Part shown: positions 7,200 through 15,346 of the stretch, one piece after another
Layout: every line of letters begins with the position of its first letter
How positions within the stretch are numbered: position 1 is the stretch's first letter
NCBI GenBank assembly: GCA_030431515.1
Contig: JAUIIX010000033.1
Coordinates: 1-35,655, forward strand
From: a bacterium
GTDB lineage: Bacteria; Bacteroidota; Ignavibacteria; Kapaibacteriales; UBA2268
Direction of reading: 5' to 3'
DNA: 35,655 bases
Program-made: the position numbers and the translations under genes
Notes under the pieces: generated by a model
Seen by the model: only the letters and a program-made list of their open reading frames with translations
Database searches by the model: none
Told to the model about the DNA's origin: nothing

Positions 7200-9262
7200 T
7201 ATTTACTTCTATAATATGGGATTTTAAAAATAACTTCTGTGCCTATATTTTTTTGAGATTGAATTATAAACTCTCCCCCATGTTGTTCCATTACTTTTTG
7301 CATAATAATAGTACCTATTCCTGAACCACCTTTTGAATCTTTCGTTGTAAAATAAGGGTCTTTCATTTTCAATAAGGTTTCTTTATCCATTCCTTTTCCA
7401 TTATCTTTTATGCTAAGATATACAAAACGATTATCTCTTCTAAAGATTATCTCAATAATACCATTTTTATGGTCAAAGATTTTAATTGCATTTTCAAAAG
7501 CATTTCTTAATGCTCTAATAATTTTGTCTTTGTCAGCTACAAAGTTAAACTTTTCTACTTTCTTTTCAATTTGAATGTTTGGGTAATAATTCAAATCAAA
7601 TTCGTTCATCAATTCATTAAATATCTCATCAGATGAATAGTTAACTTTATTAAGTGAGTTGCTTCTACCAACTGTTACAATATCTCTAATTCTCTTAATT
7701 AATAGGTTAGTCTGACTTATTATTTTACTTTTCCTGGATATATCTTTTTCATTAGTCGATTCCATTTGTTCAATATTGAGCTTGATAGTGGACAAATTTG
7801 TTTGCATATCATGAGCTAACTGAGCCCAATTGCTCATCCTTTTATTTTCAAGCTCTTCAGTTATGTCAGTACCTGTTATTAATAGCCCTCTAAATAAACC
7901 TGCAAAGTTTTGAATTGAAATAACATTACACATCAGTTCAAGCATATTATTATCAACTTTTAAATTTATTTTCTGCTTAAAACTTTGTCTTAAATGTAAA
8001 GCTTTGTTAATTAATTCATTAAACTCATTTGTTTCATTGTTAGAAATATATTTTTTAAAATATTCTCCGAGTTTTACAGAATCTGGAATAGAGAAAATAT
8101 GTCTTGAGAATTGATTAAGGTTTATTAACTCACCTTTATCATTTAAGTGAATTATTAATCCGGTTGATGGTAAATCAAATATAGTACGGAAAATTATCTG
8201 TTTTTGTTGATACTTAAAGAATAATCGTAAAATTATAATAATCAATATTCCAATAAAAATATAGAAGATGTTATCAATAAATAGCATTTCAAACATCCAG
8301 TAGTCATTTTTATCATAAGCTAATATTTTTAACTTGCCGTCTGATAACAAATAAATTTTAGATTGGTTTATTTTAAAATCATCAATTCTAAAGTCATTTT
8401 CATATTTTAATTGAATATTTCCATCAAATTCTATAAATTCTAATGTATTTGCATTTTTAATGATCAATTTATCATCATTCAAGATATAATTGTCAAACTT
8501 GTTAATATAAGAAAACAACTCTTCATTTTCATCAAATAAAGATTTGAATTTAAGTTCTATTAAATCATAGTAAATTAACTTCTCAGAAATACTCAAGTAT
8601 TCATACGTTGTATTTAACCAATAATTACTTGTTATTTCACCAGATGTATTTATTTCTTTAAGCAACAATCTATCTTGATAAGAGTTAATAAGTAATAAAG
8701 ATTCTTTGTAGTTTAGTAAGTTTACTGAATAAAAATACTCGTATCTGTTAATTATTTCATTGTTTTTTAATAAAGTTAAGTTGTTTTGATTTTGAATCAT
8801 AATGAAAAGGGATTCATTTAAGTAAATTATATTTATAGCATTATTGTGTATTAACTCCCCATCTTTATAATAATTATTATTTATAAGTAGATGTGATGTA
8901 GTATCGAATTGGATATATTTAAAATTATCAATAGCATATTCTTCTTTTAATTCGAGAAGATATTTATATTTATCATTGAGGATATCGTATAAATATAATG
9001 AATTATTTTTTTGAGCAACTATAAATTTATCTTCTTTATTTATAAACTTAAGCTGTGCATCATCTAATACATTCACATTAGTAATATTATTATAGATTGT
9101 TTTGATTACAATTTTATTTTCATAAAATTCATCTTGAATTGCAAAAATAGAGTCATTCTGAAATATAAAATAATCTACTTTATCATAAATTTTCTCTTCG
9201 ACAATTTCTAATTCGAATGAAGTTGAAAATACAAAAAGATTGAATATGTATAAAAGAAGCAT
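7199..9262 (-). CDS. Membrane sensor histidine kinase with extracytoplasmic sensor and PAS-like domain
   Basis: This 687-residue two-component kinase has a signal-anchor N-terminus and a roughly 300-residue beta-rich periplasmic region. One transmembrane helix lies around residues 325-350 (IFYIFIGILIIIILRLFF). A PAS-like domain (FDLPSTGLIIHLNDKGELIN to GLLITGTDITEE) follows, then a histidine phosphoacceptor domain with H484 in LAHDMQTNLS. The C-terminal HATPase has an N-box (RALRNAFENAIK), G1 (DNGKGMD, about residue 620), F-box (YFTTK) and G2 (GGSGIG). The phosphoacceptor motif carries HDMQTN rather than the commoner HEIKNP, as in some Bacteroidota kinases. No response regulator is adjacent, so its partner is elsewhere. 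It follows the 9286 gene by 23 bases and overlaps ruvX by one base. Confidence 0.92.
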   Translation of the reverse strand: MLLLYIFNLFVFSTSFELEIVEEKIYDKVDYFIFQNDSIFAIQDEFYENKIVIKTIYNNITNVNVLDDAQLKFINKEDKFIVAQKNNSLYLYDILNDKYKYLLELKEEYAIDNFKYIQFDTTSHLLINNNYYKDGELIHNNAINIIYLNESLFIMIQNQNNLTLLKNNEIINRYEYFYSVNLLNYKESLLLINSYQDRLLLKEINTSGEITSNYWLNTTYEYLSISEKLIYYDLIELKFKSLFDENEELFSYINKFDNYILNDDKLIIKNANTLEFIEFDGNIQLKYENDFRIDDFKINQSKIYLLSDGKLKILAYDKNDYWMFEMLFIDNIFYIFIGILIIIILRLFFKYQQKQIIFRTIFDLPSTGLIIHLNDKGELINLNQFSRHIFSIPDSVKLGEYFKKYISNNETNEFNELINKALHLRQSFKQKINLKVDNNMLELMCNVISIQNFAGLFRGLLITGTDITEELENKRMSNWAQLAHDMQTNLSTIKLNIEQMESTNEKDISRKSKIISQTNLLIKRIRDIVTVGRSNSLNKVNYSSDEIFNELMNEFDLNYYPNIQIEKKVEKFNFVADKDKIIRALRNAFENAIKIFDHKNGIIEIIFRRDNRFVYLSIKDNGKGMDKETLLKMKDPYFTTKDSKGGSGIGTIIMQKVMEQHGGEFIIQSQKNIGTEVIFKIPYYRSK

Positions 9263-9285
9263 TTTATTTTATTTTGAAGTAAATC

Positions 9286-10608
9286 CTATAAACCATATTC
9301 TTTAATATAATTTAGGATTTTATTATTATATATATTTTCAGATTTACCATACCAATTCTTTTCAGATATAAAGATGATTCTACCAAAATATCTTGGTTCC
9401 ATTGCTTTAAATTTAGAACTAGCAATTTCTGTTTTCATATTTGGTTTAAATTCATCATCTATATCATTTACAATAATAGTACAAGATAATTCTAAACCAT
9501 CTACATCTGATTTATTGATACTATCAATTCCTAGTAAATTATATGGGATTTTAAGTTTAGCTATATACCCACCTTCATTTTCTAATGCAACAGATTTTAC
9601 TTTAGAAACATTTGCTTTTATATCCTTAGGAATTTCTTTGTTTGAAGATAAAGTGACATAAGACTTTTCTTCAGCAAAATCACCTAAATATAAGGAAAAT
9701 TTATAGAAAATACTATCAAGGTTGTTAGTGTATTCAACCTTCTTATTCTTTTTTGTTATTAGATTTTTTGAATTTATATTATCTATATTAAACCATAAAT
9801 CAATATAATCTGAAGTACATTCTTCACAAGATGGAACAACAATTTCATCATCTTTAACATCGATAGTTAGATAGAGAAATTCTTCATCATAAGCAGAAGA
9901 AACAAAGAAAGATGCGTCTTTTTCGCCTTGCCAATCATAAGCACCTTTAATTACATAATCTATGTCATAGATAAAGGCACTATTATTAAAGCCCTTGTAA
10001 ATAACGTTGCCTCTTGGGTATGATGGTATTGTAAGGAACTCAACCTCGTATTTTGTATTCCCTGACTTGGTATCAATATATTTTTCTTTAGATTTTAATT
10101 CTAAATAGTTTTTATAAGTTTCTTTAGTATAATTTGTTAGTTTTTCTGTTTCAAATTTATCTACTAATATAATATTCCCATTATCGAATGTGAAGCCCTC
10201 AACATTCCAATGGTAAAGTTTTTCTTTTTGAGTTATATAACAAACATTATCTTTGATAACAATTCCTACTTCAAGTGGAATTTCAAAAAAGTCTTTTTCA
10301 TATTTAGCAACATTAACTAAATATCCTTCTATATCACAAAACATATAGACATCAACTTTCTTGTTACCTACTCCAAATTTTCTAACAGCAAATGATAAAT
10401 CATAATATCCATCTCCTGAGAAATCTCCTACATCCCATCCCCATATTCTATAATTCTCTTCAGAGGGTAACTCTTTTATTATATCATTTATTAAAGTCTC
10501 ATCAAAGTAATTTGAAACCTTATCTTTTAATTCATCAAAGGTCATTCCATTCTGAGAAAAAAGCAATGTTGGAAAAATAATTAATAAAAATAATAAATGT
10601 TTAGTCAT
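9286..10608 (-). CDS. Secreted protein with CBM9/DOMON-like C-terminal domain
   Basis: I chose the ATG at 10608. It opens a classic signal peptide (MTKHLLFLLIIFPTLLFSQN), and a -7 box lies about 30 bases upstream. The longer frame to 10728 would add a hydrophobic, low-complexity stretch and overlap the divergent pirin gene. The mature N-terminal half holds a VCBS/FG-GAP-like segment (GDFSGDGYYDLSFAV). The C-terminal half has a DOMON or family-9 carbohydrate-binding-like pattern (SSAYDEEFLYLTIDVKDDE, then SDYIDLWFNIDN). The SCEEC pair could form a disulphide. Substrate is unknown. It is first in the operon with the histidine kinase, so it may supply or influence the kinase's periplasmic input; that link is inference. 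Confidence 0.7.
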   Translation of the reverse strand: MTKHLLFLLIIFPTLLFSQNGMTFDELKDKVSNYFDETLINDIIKELPSEENYRIWGWDVGDFSGDGYYDLSFAVRKFGVGNKKVDVYMFCDIEGYLVNVAKYEKDFFEIPLEVGIVIKDNVCYITQKEKLYHWNVEGFTFDNGNIILVDKFETEKLTNYTKETYKNYLELKSKEKYIDTKSGNTKYEVEFLTIPSYPRGNVIYKGFNNSAFIYDIDYVIKGAYDWQGEKDASFFVSSAYDEEFLYLTIDVKDDEIVVPSCEECTSDYIDLWFNIDNINSKNLITKKNKKVEYTNNLDSIFYKFSLYLGDFAEEKSYVTLSSNKEIPKDIKANVSKVKSVALENEGGYIAKLKIPYNLLGIDSINKSDVDGLELSCTIIVNDIDDEFKPNMKTEIASSKFKAMEPRYFGRIIFISEKNWYGKSENIYNNKILNYIKEYGL

Positions 10609-10638
10609 ATTCGTCGATAATGTTAATATATTAAAATA

Positions 10639-10646
10639 CAAATTTA
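10639..10646 (-). promoter_or_regulatory. Putative -7 box for the 10608 operon
   Basis: The minus strand reads TAAATTTG, matching TAnnTTTG, 30 bases before the ATG at 10608. It supports the shorter start, because it would lie inside the coding region of the longer frame. No convincing -33 element is visible. Confidence 0.4.
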
Positions 10647-10669
10647 CATAAAAATTTGAAATAGATTCA

Positions 10670-10677
10670 TAATTTTG
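10670..10677 (+). promoter_or_regulatory. Putative -7 box for the pirin gene
   Basis: The plus strand reads TAATTTTG, 42 bases before the ATG at 10720. This exact 8-mer recurs before other genes in the window. The nearest TTTG upstream (10655-10658) is too close to be a normal -33 element. Confidence 0.4.
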
Positions 10678-10719
10678 TAAAATTAAAATAATCAACAAAA
10701 AAAAGAAGTCAAAAATACT

Positions 10720-11487
10720 ATGCCACACAAGGTATTACTATATGAAAATCAAAACAAAACTCTATTAGCTAATGGAGTTATTGAAGAGAATAAGCCCGTT
10801 GGCTTTTCTCATGATAATAAGTCCATAAGACCATATTCAAATATTTTTTTTTGGTCAAGAATTTGGACTGATGTTGGTGGAGAGATTAAAGAGCATCCCC
10901 ACAAAGGTTTTGAAATTTTGACTTATGTTATAAAAGGTACTATTGAACATTATAATCCTATTAAAAAAGAATGGGTAAAGATTACCTCTGGTGATGTTGA
11001 GATTTTAAAAAGTGGAGGTGGGATTAATCAAGCTGTTAAAATTGCTAAGAACTCTGAAGTCATGCAAATTTGGTTTGATCCTGACATTAAAAAATCTTTA
11101 GCAAAAGTATTTGATTGGAAAGTTTATGATTCAAATGATTTCCATCAAATAGAATTACCTGGTAAAACTATTAAAGTAATTGTTGATGAAGATTCTAAAA
11201 CTCAATTAGATAGTGAAGGTGTAAAAGTTTCAGATTATAAGTTATCACCTGGAAATTTCACTTTTAGATTTAGTGAAGAAAAGTTTTATTCTATTTACAT
11301 AATTAAAGGTGAAATAGAATTAGATGGAAAATTCATAACTGAGAATTCATATATTATAATTAAAGATGAAGCAAAATTTGAAATGTTTGTATCTTTACAT
11401 ACAAGATTGATTATGGTTGAATCTCCTGTCAAACCAAGTTATAAAACATATTTACAATTAAAATCAGACGCTAATTCAAATAAGTAA
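10720..11487 (+). CDS. Pirin family bicupin protein with degenerate metal site
   Basis: Pirins are cytoplasmic bicupin metalloproteins. Some bacterial members have quercetinase activity or regulate pyruvate metabolism. This 255-residue protein shows the N-terminal cupin pattern FFWSRIWTDVGGEIKEHPHK, then GFEILTYVIKGTIEH, SGDVEILKSGGGI and VMQIWFDP, and a second beta-rich cupin half (IYIIKGEIELDGKFI). The first two metal ligands, H59 and H61, are present. Where pirins have GIVHSE, supplying the last His and Glu ligands, this sequence has GINQAV, so those ligands are Q104 and V106. Metal binding and dioxygenase activity are therefore doubtful. The last 12 bases overlap the 3' end of convergent hflX. 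Confidence 0.85.
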   Translation: MPHKVLLYENQNKTLLANGVIEENKPVGFSHDNKSIRPYSNIFFWSRIWTDVGGEIKEHPHKGFEILTYVIKGTIEHYNPIKKEWVKITSGDVEILKSGGGINQAVKIAKNSEVMQIWFDPDIKKSLAKVFDWKVYDSNDFHQIELPGKTIKVIVDEDSKTQLDSEGVKVSDYKLSPGNFTFRFSEEKFYSIYIIKGEIELDGKFITENSYIIIKDEAKFEMFVSLHTRLIMVESPVKPSYKTYLQLKSDANSNK

Positions 11488-12744
11488 ATCTTTAAATATA
11501 CTATTAAATTTACCGATTTTAGCATTTGGTACTCGAACTTTTATTCGGTATCCTTCATCATTATCGTTTCTCATAATAACTTCTGATAATTCATAAAGTG
11601 AATTTAATAGCTTTGTTGAAGTATAAGGAATTAGTATATCATAGTCCTTACTTAATTCATTATATTTATTCTGAAGTAAATTTAATAATTGGTTGATATT
11701 TATTTCTTTAACTGCAGAAATAAAAATGGAATTTGGGTATTCTTCTTTTATCATTGAAAATTCATCATTATCTTCAATAGCATCTATTTTATTAAAAACA
11801 ATTATATTATTTTCATGCTTAATATCTAATCGTTCTAATGTTTCGTTAACAGTTGCAATATGATCTCTAAAATATTGATGTGAAACATCAACAACATGTA
11901 ATAGAAAATCAGATTCTTTTGCTTCAGCTAAAGTACTTTCAAATGATGCAACTAAATGTGCAGGTAATTTTTTAATAAAGCCAACAGTATCTGATAATAA
12001 TGCTTCTTGACCTAAGGGAAGTTCGAATTTTCTTGTAGTAGTATCTAAAGTTGCGAATAATTTATTTTCAATATAAACATTCTCTTTAGTTAATAGTTTC
12101 ATTAATGTAGATTTACCAGCGTTGGTATAGCCAACTAAACCAAATCTTGGAAGTTTACTTTGCCCTTTTCGTTTTTGTTCATTTTGCTTACTTATTTGTG
12201 CAAGCACTACTTTCAAATGATCAATTCTATTTCTTAAAAGTCGTCTATCTGTTTCTATTTGAGTTTCTCCAGGACCTTTGGTACCTATACCACCAAATTG
12301 TTTTGACAAGTGAGTCCACATTCGAGTTAGTCTTGGTAGTAGATATTGTAATTGTGCTAATTCGACTTGTGTTTTTGCCTGTTTAGTTTTTGCTCTTGAT
12401 GCAAAAATATCAAGAATAACACCACTTCTATCTAGCACTCTTATATCAAGTCCTTTTTCCAGATTTTTCATTTGAACTGGAGTCAATTCATTATCAAATA
12501 CTATTAAGTCTATTTTATCTATAGAAGCTAATTGTTTAATTTCTTCAATTTTACCTTTTCCAATAAGAGTTGATATACTTTTTTTCTCAACTTCTTGATA
12601 AATTTTATCAATTATCTCAGCACCAGCTGTTTCAGCTAAGAAAGCCATTTCATTCATATTTTCAAATTCAATATCTCTTCTATTTCCTTTTTTGAAACAT
12701 GATACTATATATGCTCTTTCTTTTTTCTTTTCTAATTCAATCAT
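11476..12744 (-). CDS. hflX: Ribosome-associated GTPase HflX
   Basis: HflX is a translational GTPase-like factor that binds the 50S subunit and can split or rescue stalled ribosomes under stress. The 422-residue protein has the HflX N-terminal domain, the linker helices LPRLTRMWTHLSKQFGGIGT and GPGETQIETDRRLL, and a GTPase domain. That domain has G1 GYTNAGKST (about residue 205), switch I LFATLDTTTR, G3 DTVGFIKKLP and G4 NKID. All are diagnostic. Its 3' end overlaps the convergent pirin gene by 12 bases. Upstream, TAATTTCG at 12775-12782 is one base from the -7 consensus and may be its promoter. Confidence 0.96.
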   Translation of the reverse strand: MIELEKKKERAYIVSCFKKGNRRDIEFENMNEMAFLAETAGAEIIDKIYQEVEKKSISTLIGKGKIEEIKQLASIDKIDLIVFDNELTPVQMKNLEKGLDIRVLDRSGVILDIFASRAKTKQAKTQVELAQLQYLLPRLTRMWTHLSKQFGGIGTKGPGETQIETDRRLLRNRIDHLKVVLAQISKQNEQKRKGQSKLPRFGLVGYTNAGKSTLMKLLTKENVYIENKLFATLDTTTRKFELPLGQEALLSDTVGFIKKLPAHLVASFESTLAEAKESDFLLHVVDVSHQYFRDHIATVNETLERLDIKHENNIIVFNKIDAIEDNDEFSMIKEEYPNSIFISAVKEININQLLNLLQNKYNELSKDYDILIPYTSTKLLNSLYELSEVIMRNDNDEGYRIKVRVPNAKIGKFNSIFKDLLI

Positions 12745-12817
12745 TCAATTCTAATAGTTAATTTTTATATAAAGCGAAATTATGATATTTTTATCAGATT
12801 TTTAAATATTTTATTAA

Positions 12818-12863
12818 ATAAACACAAAATCTTTCTTAGGAATAAGTTTTAAATTGTGTTTAT
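12818..12863. repeat. 10-bp inverted repeat in the hflX-hpt intergenic region
   Basis: Arms 12818-12827 (ATAAACACAA) and 12854-12863 (TTGTGTTTAT) are perfectly complementary and separated by 26 bases. They lie in the 203-base gap between divergent hflX and the HPt gene, ending 18 bases before the candidate -7 box at 12882-12889. That position suits an operator or a transcript hairpin. There is no T-run, so it does not look like an intrinsic terminator. Confidence 0.45.
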
Positions 12864-12881
12864 GATGTAATTGGAAAAATA

Positions 12882-12889
12882 TAATTTTG
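12882..12889 (+). promoter_or_regulatory. Putative -7 box for the HPt operon
   Basis: TAATTTTG on the plus strand, 58 bases before the ATG at 12948, matches TAnnTTTG exactly. The next plus-strand genes follow at short distances, so it may drive a long transcript. Confidence 0.4.
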
Positions 12890-12947
12890 ATTTTTTAATA
12901 TAAAGTATTAATTTGAATCTTATTATACACAATTTTTGGAAAAGAGA

Positions 12948-13244
12948 ATGAATATTCCTGAAGATCCAGTTATTCAAGAGTTGATTGGAGAATTTGTTGA
13001 TACTTGGATACTTGATATTGACAATGACTTTAAAAGACTTGTAGAAACTAAAAATAGCGAGGACTTATATCGCCTGGCACACACTTTAAAAGGTTCATGT
13101 TTTCAATTTGGCTTAGATGATATTGCTCATTTAGGTATAGAATTGATGGATAAAGCCAAAGCAAAAGAGTGGGATATTGCTTTAACTTATGAACAACCAC
13201 TTCGAGAAAAATTTATTGAAGTGAGAAATTTTTTAAATAAATAA
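12948..13244 (+). CDS. Stand-alone histidine phosphotransfer (HPt) protein
   Basis: HPt domains shuttle phosphoryl groups between response-regulator receivers in multistep phosphorelays. The 98-residue protein is a single four-helix HPt domain with phospho-accepting H45 in RLAHTLKGSC and the following GLDDIAHLGIELMDKAK helix. I start it at ATG 12948, preceded by the purine-rich GGAAAAGAGA. An in-frame TTG at 12936 would add four residues but would bury this ribosome-binding sequence. No hybrid kinase or receiver protein is encoded nearby, so its phosphorelay partners are elsewhere. Confidence 0.88.
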   Translation: MNIPEDPVIQELIGEFVDTWILDIDNDFKRLVETKNSEDLYRLAHTLKGSCFQFGLDDIAHLGIELMDKAKAKEWDIALTYEQPLREKFIEVRNFLNK

Positions 13245-13256
13245 TATTGGGAAATT

Positions 13257-13736
13257 ATGAAAATTATTTTTACTATAGTGTTTATGTTTTTTATTTCTAT
13301 CTTAAACTTAAGTTCCAAAGATAGAATTACTGTATTACCATTTAGTAATTCAGATGGAAATCTTGAATATCAAATCTATTGCTATGATTTGCAGGACTCC
13401 TTATATAAAATGTTAGAAACTATTGATTCTGACAAATTTGAATTAGTACCTGTTTTGGAAGTAGAAAGTGTATTAGCTGAGTTAAACATTGACCCTTCTA
13501 ATCCACAATATCAATCTGACGTTTGGAAAGCATGTAAGATGTTAAAAGCTAATAAAGTTATAACAGGGACATTTAATTTTGAAGCTGGGAAGTTTTTGAT
13601 TAATGCCTATATCTATGATGTTAGGATGAAACTACCAAATCCAAAGTATCAAGCAAAAGATTTGTTCAAAGACCCTGAAAATATTTTTGAAGTAATTCAA
13701 GAGATTTTTGATAGTTTAAAACCAGCAATTGAATAA
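13257..13736 (+). CDS. Small exported protein with CsgG/FlgO-like N-terminal fold (tentative)
   Basis: This 159-residue protein has an N-terminal signal sequence (MKIIFTIVFMFFISILNLSS). It is followed by DRITVLPFSNSDGN, a helix, FELVPVLEVESVLAELNI, and a later segment MLKANKVITGTFNF. That order is typical of CsgG, FlgO or TolB-N-like periplasmic domains: an ivlPF strand, then an elvpr...ve..laeL strand-helix, then an a..vi.G strand. No lipobox cysteine is visible. It follows the HPt gene by 12 bases and probably shares its transcript. The fold is my inference from the pattern and the function is unknown. Confidence 0.6.
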   Translation: MKIIFTIVFMFFISILNLSSKDRITVLPFSNSDGNLEYQIYCYDLQDSLYKMLETIDSDKFELVPVLEVESVLAELNIDPSNPQYQSDVWKACKMLKANKVITGTFNFEAGKFLINAYIYDVRMKLPNPKYQAKDLFKDPENIFEVIQEIFDSLKPAIE

Positions 13737-13768
13737 TCAATAGTAATAATTAACAATAAAGGATAAAT

Positions 13769-13978
13769 ATGAAAAAGAATATGGGAAATATTGATAAAGT
13801 ATTAAGAATTATAGCAGCTGTTGTAATGTTGTCATTATATTTTATGAATATTGTTGAAGGAACTTTAGGGATTGTTTTAGTAGTTTTAAGTATTGTTTTT
13901 GTTGTAACAAGTTTGATAAATTTCTGTCCATTATATACTCTTTGTGGAATGAATACTTGCAAAATATCAAAAGACTAA
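13769..13978 (+). CDS. DUF2892 / YgaP-type transmembrane protein
   Basis: This 69-residue inner-membrane protein opens with MGNIDKVLRIIAAVVMLSLY and has two hydrophobic helices. It ends with the family signature FCPLYTLCGMNTCK, whose cysteines are typical of DUF2892 (YgaP-like) proteins. In E. coli YgaP this region anchors a rhodanese domain, but here it stands alone. The ribosome-binding site is AAAGGA, seven bases before ATG. The antisense frame over the same bases is a shadow. Role is unknown; membrane topology is clear. Confidence 0.85.
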   Translation: MKKNMGNIDKVLRIIAAVVMLSLYFMNIVEGTLGIVLVVLSIVFVVTSLINFCPLYTLCGMNTCKISKD

Positions 13979-14018
13979 ACTAAAACCAATTTTTTTTAAT
14001 TAAACAAGATGTTCGTTT

Positions 14019-14453
14019 GTGAGTGAATTTGAATTAGAATTTAAAAGAAATTTATTTATGAAGACATTAGTTTCGACTATGCTTCACATGGCTTTGATAG
14101 ACGGGGTTTATTTAGATTCTGAAAGAGATTACATTGAATCTGTAATAAATGCATATCCTGAATATCAAGGTCAGATTTATCATGCAATTGATGATTTTTA
14201 CCAATCTCAAATAAAAGAAGAATATATTTCTGATTTATTAAGAGATTGTCGTAAATATTTAGAAACAAGAGAATTAAAAGAATTAGTAAAGCATTCTTTT
14301 AAGGTTTTAGCTATTGATGGAAAAGTTTCCCAAGATGAAAAATTTTTAATTAAATCTTACTTATTGGCATTTGGTTTACCTTCCAATTATTTTGATAAAT
14401 TTATGGAAAAAATTGGAGACGATAATTCTATTTCACCAGAGTTGAAAAGTTGA
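14019..14453 (+). CDS. TerB-like helical protein
   Basis: This 144-residue all-helical cytoplasmic protein has the repeated acidic helix pattern of TerB/DjlA-type domains. The first copy is MLHMALIDGVYLDSERDYIESVI and the second HSFKVLAIDGKVSQDEKFLIKSYL, where the DGxxxxxE motifs form the putative metal-binding loops. Family members are associated with tellurite resistance and envelope stress, but their biochemistry is unclear. The start is GTG at 14019. An ATG at 14059 (MKTLVST) is a possible shorter start. The stop codon overlaps the TTG start of the transporter gene. Confidence 0.65.
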   Translation: MSEFELEFKRNLFMKTLVSTMLHMALIDGVYLDSERDYIESVINAYPEYQGQIYHAIDDFYQSQIKEEYISDLLRDCRKYLETRELKELVKHSFKVLAIDGKVSQDEKFLIKSYLLAFGLPSNYFDKFMEKIGDDNSISPELKS

Positions 14454-15346
14454 AAAAAGAAAACTTAGGTTTAATCTACGCAGGATTCACTTCTATTTTA
14501 TGGGGTTTTTTAGCTGTATTTCTAAAGTTTAGTTTAGTAGATTTAGATTCTATAACTATTGTTTGGTTCAGATTTTCTTTTGCATTTGTTGTATTATTTT
14601 CAATCCTGTATTTTAAGAAGAATTCTTCGATTTCCATTTTAAAAAAACCGCCAATTCTAATAATATTTGCAGGTATTGCTTTAGGATTCAATTACCTCTT
14701 TTTTATGTTAGGTTTAAATTATACTAATCCGACAATAACAAATATAGTTATACAAATCGGTCCTGTTTTATTAGCAGGAGTTGGAATTTATATTTATAAA
14801 GAAAAAGTAAGTTTAAAACAAGTTTTTGGATTTATATTTGTAATTTTTGGATTTATTTTGTTTTTATATGACCAAGTAAATAATGCTTCCTTTATATATA
14901 AAGATTTGAATTTAGGATTGGTTCTGATTATAATTGCTGCAGTTTCTTGGGTTTTATATGCATCTTTCCAAAAAAGACTTAGTAAAGATTATGAGCCACA
15001 ACAATTAAATTTGATTATTTACTTAATACCCATGATTATGTTTGCTCCATTTGCTAATTTTGGTAGTTTTCTAAATCTAAATCAATCTTCAACATTAGTA
15101 TTATTATTTTTAGGTGTCAATACTTTGCTAGCTTATGGTTTTATAGGTGAAGCATTAAAATATGCTCCTGCAAATAAAGTTAGTGTAATTATTACTTTAA
15201 ATCCAATTATTACTATTACAACTATGGCTATTTTAGACAAATTTAATTATGTATGGTTAGGTAAAGAAGCTACTTCCTTATTTGGCTATATTGGAGCAAT
15301 TCTTGTTATTTTAGGTGCAATATTAGCAATTTATAAAGGAAAATAG
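14450..15346 (+). CDS. EamA/DMT-family transporter
   Basis: This 298-residue inner-membrane protein has about ten hydrophobic helices arranged as two EamA repeats. Markers include GLIYAGFTSILWGFLAVFLK at the N-terminus, NYTNPTITNIVIQIGPVLLA at the end of the first repeat, and ITLNPIITITTMAIL in the second. DMT transporters export amino acids, sugars or other metabolites; the substrate cannot be read from sequence. Translation appears to start at TTG 14450, overlapping the TerB stop as TTGA. The next gene starts at GTG overlapping this stop, so TerB, transporter and propeller protein are coupled. Confidence 0.88.
   Translation: MKKENLGLIYAGFTSILWGFLAVFLKFSLVDLDSITIVWFRFSFAFVVLFSILYFKKNSSISILKKPPILIIFAGIALGFNYLFFMLGLNYTNPTITNIVIQIGPVLLAGVGIYIYKEKVSLKQVFGFIFVIFGFILFLYDQVNNASFIYKDLNLGLVLIIIAAVSWVLYASFQKRLSKDYEPQQLNLIIYLIPMIMFAPFANFGSFLNLNQSSTLVLLFLGVNTLLAYGFIGEALKYAPANKVSVIITLNPIITITTMAILDKFNYVWLGKEATSLFGYIGAILVILGAILAIYKGK

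Noticed and set aside
9374-10580. Antisense plus-strand frames inside the CBM9-like gene
   Set aside because: They overlap a well-supported minus-strand gene and show no family features.
10608-10728. Longer start for the CBM9-like gene at 10728
   Set aside because: It would add 40 hydrophobic low-complexity residues before a complete signal peptide, cover the promoter-like box at 10639-10646, and overlap the pirin start.
12936-12947. TTG start for the HPt protein
   Set aside because: The four extra codons encode the purine-rich GGAAAAGAGA stretch that better serves as the ribosome-binding site of ATG 12948.
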